Of a stretch of DNA of 33,603 nt, positions 31,327 to 33,603 are shown in pieces; positions within the stretch are counted from its first letter, which is position 1, and each line of letters starts with the position of its first letter. The stretch comes from an uncultured Pseudomonadota bacterium (GTDB taxonomy: Bacteria; Pseudomonadota; Gammaproteobacteria; Methylococcales; Methylomonadaceae), in NCBI GenBank assembly GCA_903928965.1, contig CAIYSZ010000096.1:1-33603 (forward strand), written 5' to 3'. The position numbers and the translations under genes are program-made. The notes under the pieces are model-generated. The model had not been told where the DNA came from, did not search any database, and worked only from the letters and a program-made list of their open reading frames with translations.

Positions 31327-31405
31327 GAGGCGGATGTTTGTTTCAGATAAAGACAATTCATTTCAAGACGGAACTGTTAACCCCCCCTGCATAAGCATCC
31401 GCCTC
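31327..31405 (+). promoter_or_regulatory. Long-range stem-loop in mmoX leader
   Basis: GAGGCGGATG (31327-31336) pairs perfectly with CATCCGCCTC (31396-31405); four more pairs (two A-T, two G-U) extend it inward. It would close nearly the whole 5' leader, beginning at the predicted first base of the mRNA, with a 50-nt loop including a run of seven C. It ends 34 nt before the ATG. It may stabilise the 5' end or, with the weak TTGAATTTTT behind it, act as an attenuator. Confidence 0.65.
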
Positions 31406-31439
31406 CTTGAATTTTTCATAACAACAATGAGGATTAATT

Positions 31440-33023
31440 ATGGCTATAAGTGCTGCTACAAAAGCCGCTACCGACGCACTTGCGGTGAACCGCGCGCCAG
31501 TTAGCGTCAATGCTCAAGAAGTGCACCGCTGGTTGCAAAGCTTTACTTGGGATTTCGCGAAAAATCGCACCAAGTATCCTACCAAATACAAAATGGCGAA
31601 CGAAACCAAGGAGCAATTCAAGCTGATCGCGAAAGAATATGCTCGCATGGAGTCCGTGAAAGACGAACGCCAATTCGGCAGCTTGCAAGACGTGTTGACC
31701 AGGGTCGACGCCGGCAACCGCGTGCATCCAAAATGGAATGAAACCATGAAAGTGGTTTCCAACTTTCTGGAAGTGGGTGAATACAATGCTATCGCCGCCA
31801 CCGGTATGTTGTGGGATTCGGCTACCGCTCCAGAGCAAAAAAACGGTTATTTGGCGCAAGTGTTGGATGAGATTCGGCATACCAACCAATGCGGTTACGT
31901 GAACTATTATTTCGCGAAACACGGTCAAGACGCCGCGGGTCACAACGACGCGCGCCGTACCCGGGCTATCGGTCCGCTGTGGAAAGGCATGAAGCGCGTG
32001 TTCTCCGACGGTTTTATCTCCGGCGACGCGGTGGAATGTTCCATTAACCTGCAATTGGTAGGCGAAGCTTGCTTCACCAATCCGTTGATCGTTGCGGTAA
32101 CCGAGTGGGCGGCCGCGAACGGCGACGAAATCACGCCAACCGTGTTTTTGTCGATTGAAACCGACGAGTTGCGCCACATGGCCAACGGTTATCAAACCGT
32201 GGTGTCCATTGCCAACGACGAAGCGGCTTCAAAATACTTGAACACCGATTTGAACAATGCATTCTGGACCCAACAAAAATACTTTACTCCAGTATTGGGC
32301 ATGGCGTTTGAATACGGCAGTTATTTTAAGGTTGAGCCTTGGGTTAAAACCTGGAACCGTTGGGTTTACGAAGACTGGGGCGGCATCTGGATCGGTCGTT
32401 TGGGCAAATACGGCGTTGAGTCTCCACGCAGTTTGCGCGACGCGAAAAAAGACGCTTACTGGGCGCATCACGATTTGTTTTTGATTGCCTATGCCTTGTG
32501 GCCAACCGGTTTCTTCCGCTTGAACCTGCCTACTCCGGAAGAAGCGGAATGGTTTGAAGCCAACTATCCCGGTTGGTATGACCACTACGGCAAAATCTAT
32601 GACGAGTGGCGCGCCCGCGGTTGCGAGGACCCAAGCAGCGGTTTCATTCCATTGCAATGGTTCATTGAAAACAACCATCAAATCTATATCGACCGCGTTT
32701 CTCAAGTGCCTTTCTGCCCTACTTTGTGCAAAGGCGCCAGTACTCTGCGCGTGCATGAGTGGAACGGTAAAAAACATTCGTTCAGTGACGATTGGGGCGA
32801 GCGCATGTGGTTGATTGAGCCTGAGCGTTATGAGTGCCAAAACATTTGGGAACAATACGAAGGCCGCGAATTGTCCGATGTAATCGCAGAGTTGCACGGC
32901 GTGCGCAGCGATGGAAAAACCTTGATCGCGCAACCGCACACCAATAAAGACGGCAAGCTGTGGACCTTGGATGATATTAAACGCATCAATTGCGTATTTA
33001 AGGATCCGGTGAAAGCGCTGTAA
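31440..33023 (+). CDS. mmoX: Soluble methane monooxygenase hydroxylase, alpha subunit
   Basis: Catalytic subunit of the sMMO hydroxylase (alpha2-beta2-gamma2), which oxidises methane to methanol at a carboxylate-bridged di-iron centre in the cytoplasm. All six iron ligands lie at the classical numbers: Glu114 (VGEYN), Glu144 and His147 (DEIRH), Glu209 (GEACF), Glu243 and His246 (DELRH). Thr213 and Cys151 near the active site are also present. The 527-residue length is normal. The ATG is preceded by GAGG 7 nt upstream. It is the first gene of the operon behind a sigma-54 promoter; mmoY follows after 45 nt. Copper is known to repress sMMO in methanotrophs; the sequence shows the promoter type but no copper site. 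Confidence 0.99.
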   Translation: MAISAATKAATDALAVNRAPVSVNAQEVHRWLQSFTWDFAKNRTKYPTKYKMANETKEQFKLIAKEYARMESVKDERQFGSLQDVLTRVDAGNRVHPKWNETMKVVSNFLEVGEYNAIAATGMLWDSATAPEQKNGYLAQVLDEIRHTNQCGYVNYYFAKHGQDAAGHNDARRTRAIGPLWKGMKRVFSDGFISGDAVECSINLQLVGEACFTNPLIVAVTEWAAANGDEITPTVFLSIETDELRHMANGYQTVVSIANDEAASKYLNTDLNNAFWTQQKYFTPVLGMAFEYGSYFKVEPWVKTWNRWVYEDWGGIWIGRLGKYGVESPRSLRDAKKDAYWAHHDLFLIAYALWPTGFFRLNLPTPEEAEWFEANYPGWYDHYGKIYDEWRARGCEDPSSGFIPLQWFIENNHQIYIDRVSQVPFCPTLCKGASTLRVHEWNGKKHSFSDDWGERMWLIEPERYECQNIWEQYEGRELSDVIAELHGVRSDGKTLIAQPHTNKDGKLWTLDDIKRINCVFKDPVKAL

Positions 33024-33045
33024 TTCGCGGAAGCGCTTTATTTTT
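33012..33045 (+). promoter_or_regulatory. Intercistronic stem-loop at end of mmoX
   Basis: AAAGCGCT (33012-33019), just before the stop codon, pairs with AGCGCTTT (33032-33039), followed by ATTTTT. The stop codon is in the loop. It could be a partial terminator or a protection site for the mmoX part of the mRNA. Confidence 0.65.
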
Positions 33046-33068
33046 AACCTACTAACTGGAGACAGAGA

Positions 33069-33603
33069 ATGTCCGTACAAATTCAACAAGGTAGCAGAGG
33101 TTTAACGGATCCGAAATTGGCGCAAGTCATTTTGGACGCGATACCTGATCAGCCGCTGGAAACCAATCGCAAAATGAATTATTTCGTCAAACCGCGTGGC
33201 CGCCGTTTGTCTGAATATGAAGTTTTGACCGTTTACTCACAACCCACTCCCGATTGGATTCCCGGTGGTCTGGATTGGGGTGATTGGACGCAAAAATTCC
33301 ATGGCGGCCGTCCGTCTTGGGGCAATGAGACCACCGAACTGCATAGCACCGATTGGCATAAACACCGTGACCCGGCCAGACGCTGGCACGGGCCTTATGT
33401 TAAGGATAAAGCCGAGGAATGGCGTTATACCGAACGTTTTCTGGAAGCTTATTCCGCGGAAGGCCAAGCTCGCACCATCGATCCGGCTTGGTTGGATGTG
33501 CTGAATGTTTTGTGGGGCGCTTATATTTTTAACGAATACGGTTTGTTCAACGCGCATTCGTCCGCTTCCCGCGATACTTTGGGCGACACTTTGCGGGTAA
33601 GCA
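33069..33603 (+). CDS. mmoY: Soluble methane monooxygenase hydroxylase, beta subunit (partial)
   Basis: Beta subunit of the sMMO hydroxylase, a structural partner of MmoX without its own iron site. GGAGA lies 6 nt before the ATG. The 178 residues present contain MmoY-like stretches: RRLSEYEVLTVYSQPTPDW, WGDWTQKFHGGRPSWGNE, DPARRWHGPYVKDKAEEW and WGAYIFNEYGLFNAHS. The window ends inside the gene; the usual length is about 390 residues. The rest of the operon (mmoB, mmoZ, mmoD, mmoC) presumably lies beyond. Confidence 0.97.
   Translation, partial: MSVQIQQGSRGLTDPKLAQVILDAIPDQPLETNRKMNYFVKPRGRRLSEYEVLTVYSQPTPDWIPGGLDWGDWTQKFHGGRPSWGNETTELHSTDWHKHRDPARRWHGPYVKDKAEEWRYTERFLEAYSAEGQARTIDPAWLDVLNVLWGAYIFNEYGLFNAHSSASRDTLGDTLRVS

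Overview
The window looks like chromosomal DNA from a gammaproteobacterial (type I, Methylococcales-like) methanotroph. The right end carries the start of a soluble methane monooxygenase (sMMO) operon. mmoX is complete, with all six di-iron ligands at the family's canonical positions, and mmoY is cut off by the window edge. Directly upstream is a sigma-54 activator gene of the MmoR/AcoR type. Housekeeping genes in the same window (glyQ-glyS, darP/yjgA, a type II NADH dehydrogenase) also fit a gammaproteobacterium. I cannot name the genus from the sequence alone.

Layout. 0.4-3.8 kb: three GT4 glycosyltransferases in one minus-strand operon. 4.2-6.6 kb: type II NADH dehydrogenase, a YcxB-like membrane protein, and convergent DarP/YjgA. 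6.9-9.6 kb: a 43-residue membrane peptide with its own promoter, leader hairpin and terminator; an HTTM-DCC fusion protein; and a 42-residue lipoprotein. 9.7-13.6 kb: a minus-strand glyQ-glyS-acyltransferase cluster. 13.7-21.4 kb: two very large hybrid sensor kinases on the minus strand. The first (PAS-PAS-GAF-HisKA-HATPase-REC-REC-HPt) has the layout I recall for MmoS. 21.6-24.1 kb: an exported pentapeptide-repeat protein, an APC permease and a 49-residue membrane peptide. 24.3-26.5 kb: a secreted vanadium-haloperoxidase-like protein and a PEP-CTERM-like protein. 26.5-29.3 kb: a gene-poor, AT-rich stretch with decayed repeats, a zinc-ribbon protein, a small secreted repeat protein and two probable non-coding RNA units. 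29.3-33.6 kb: mmoR, mmoX, mmoY.

The most interesting part is 27.7-31.4 kb. Three sigma-54-type (-24/-12) promoters with exact GG-N10-GC spacing are present. One drives mmoX. The other two each lead, after about 95-100 nt, into a strong Rho-independent terminator with no credible ORF between. The two short units share sequence (a CCT-loop-AGG mini-hairpin and a C-rich CTAYCYCCTAA core), so they look like paralogous small RNAs. The first promoter matches the mmoX promoter at 14 of 17 positions. All three promoters have a dyad of the form TNNACAGTGTNNA 105-300 bp upstream, a candidate activator site. I infer, without proof, an MmoR regulon of sMMO plus two sRNAs. The C-rich, anti-Shine-Dalgarno-like motifs suggest these RNAs block translation of other mRNAs when sMMO is on. 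All promoter, hairpin and identity statements come from reading by eye; no folding or database search was run.
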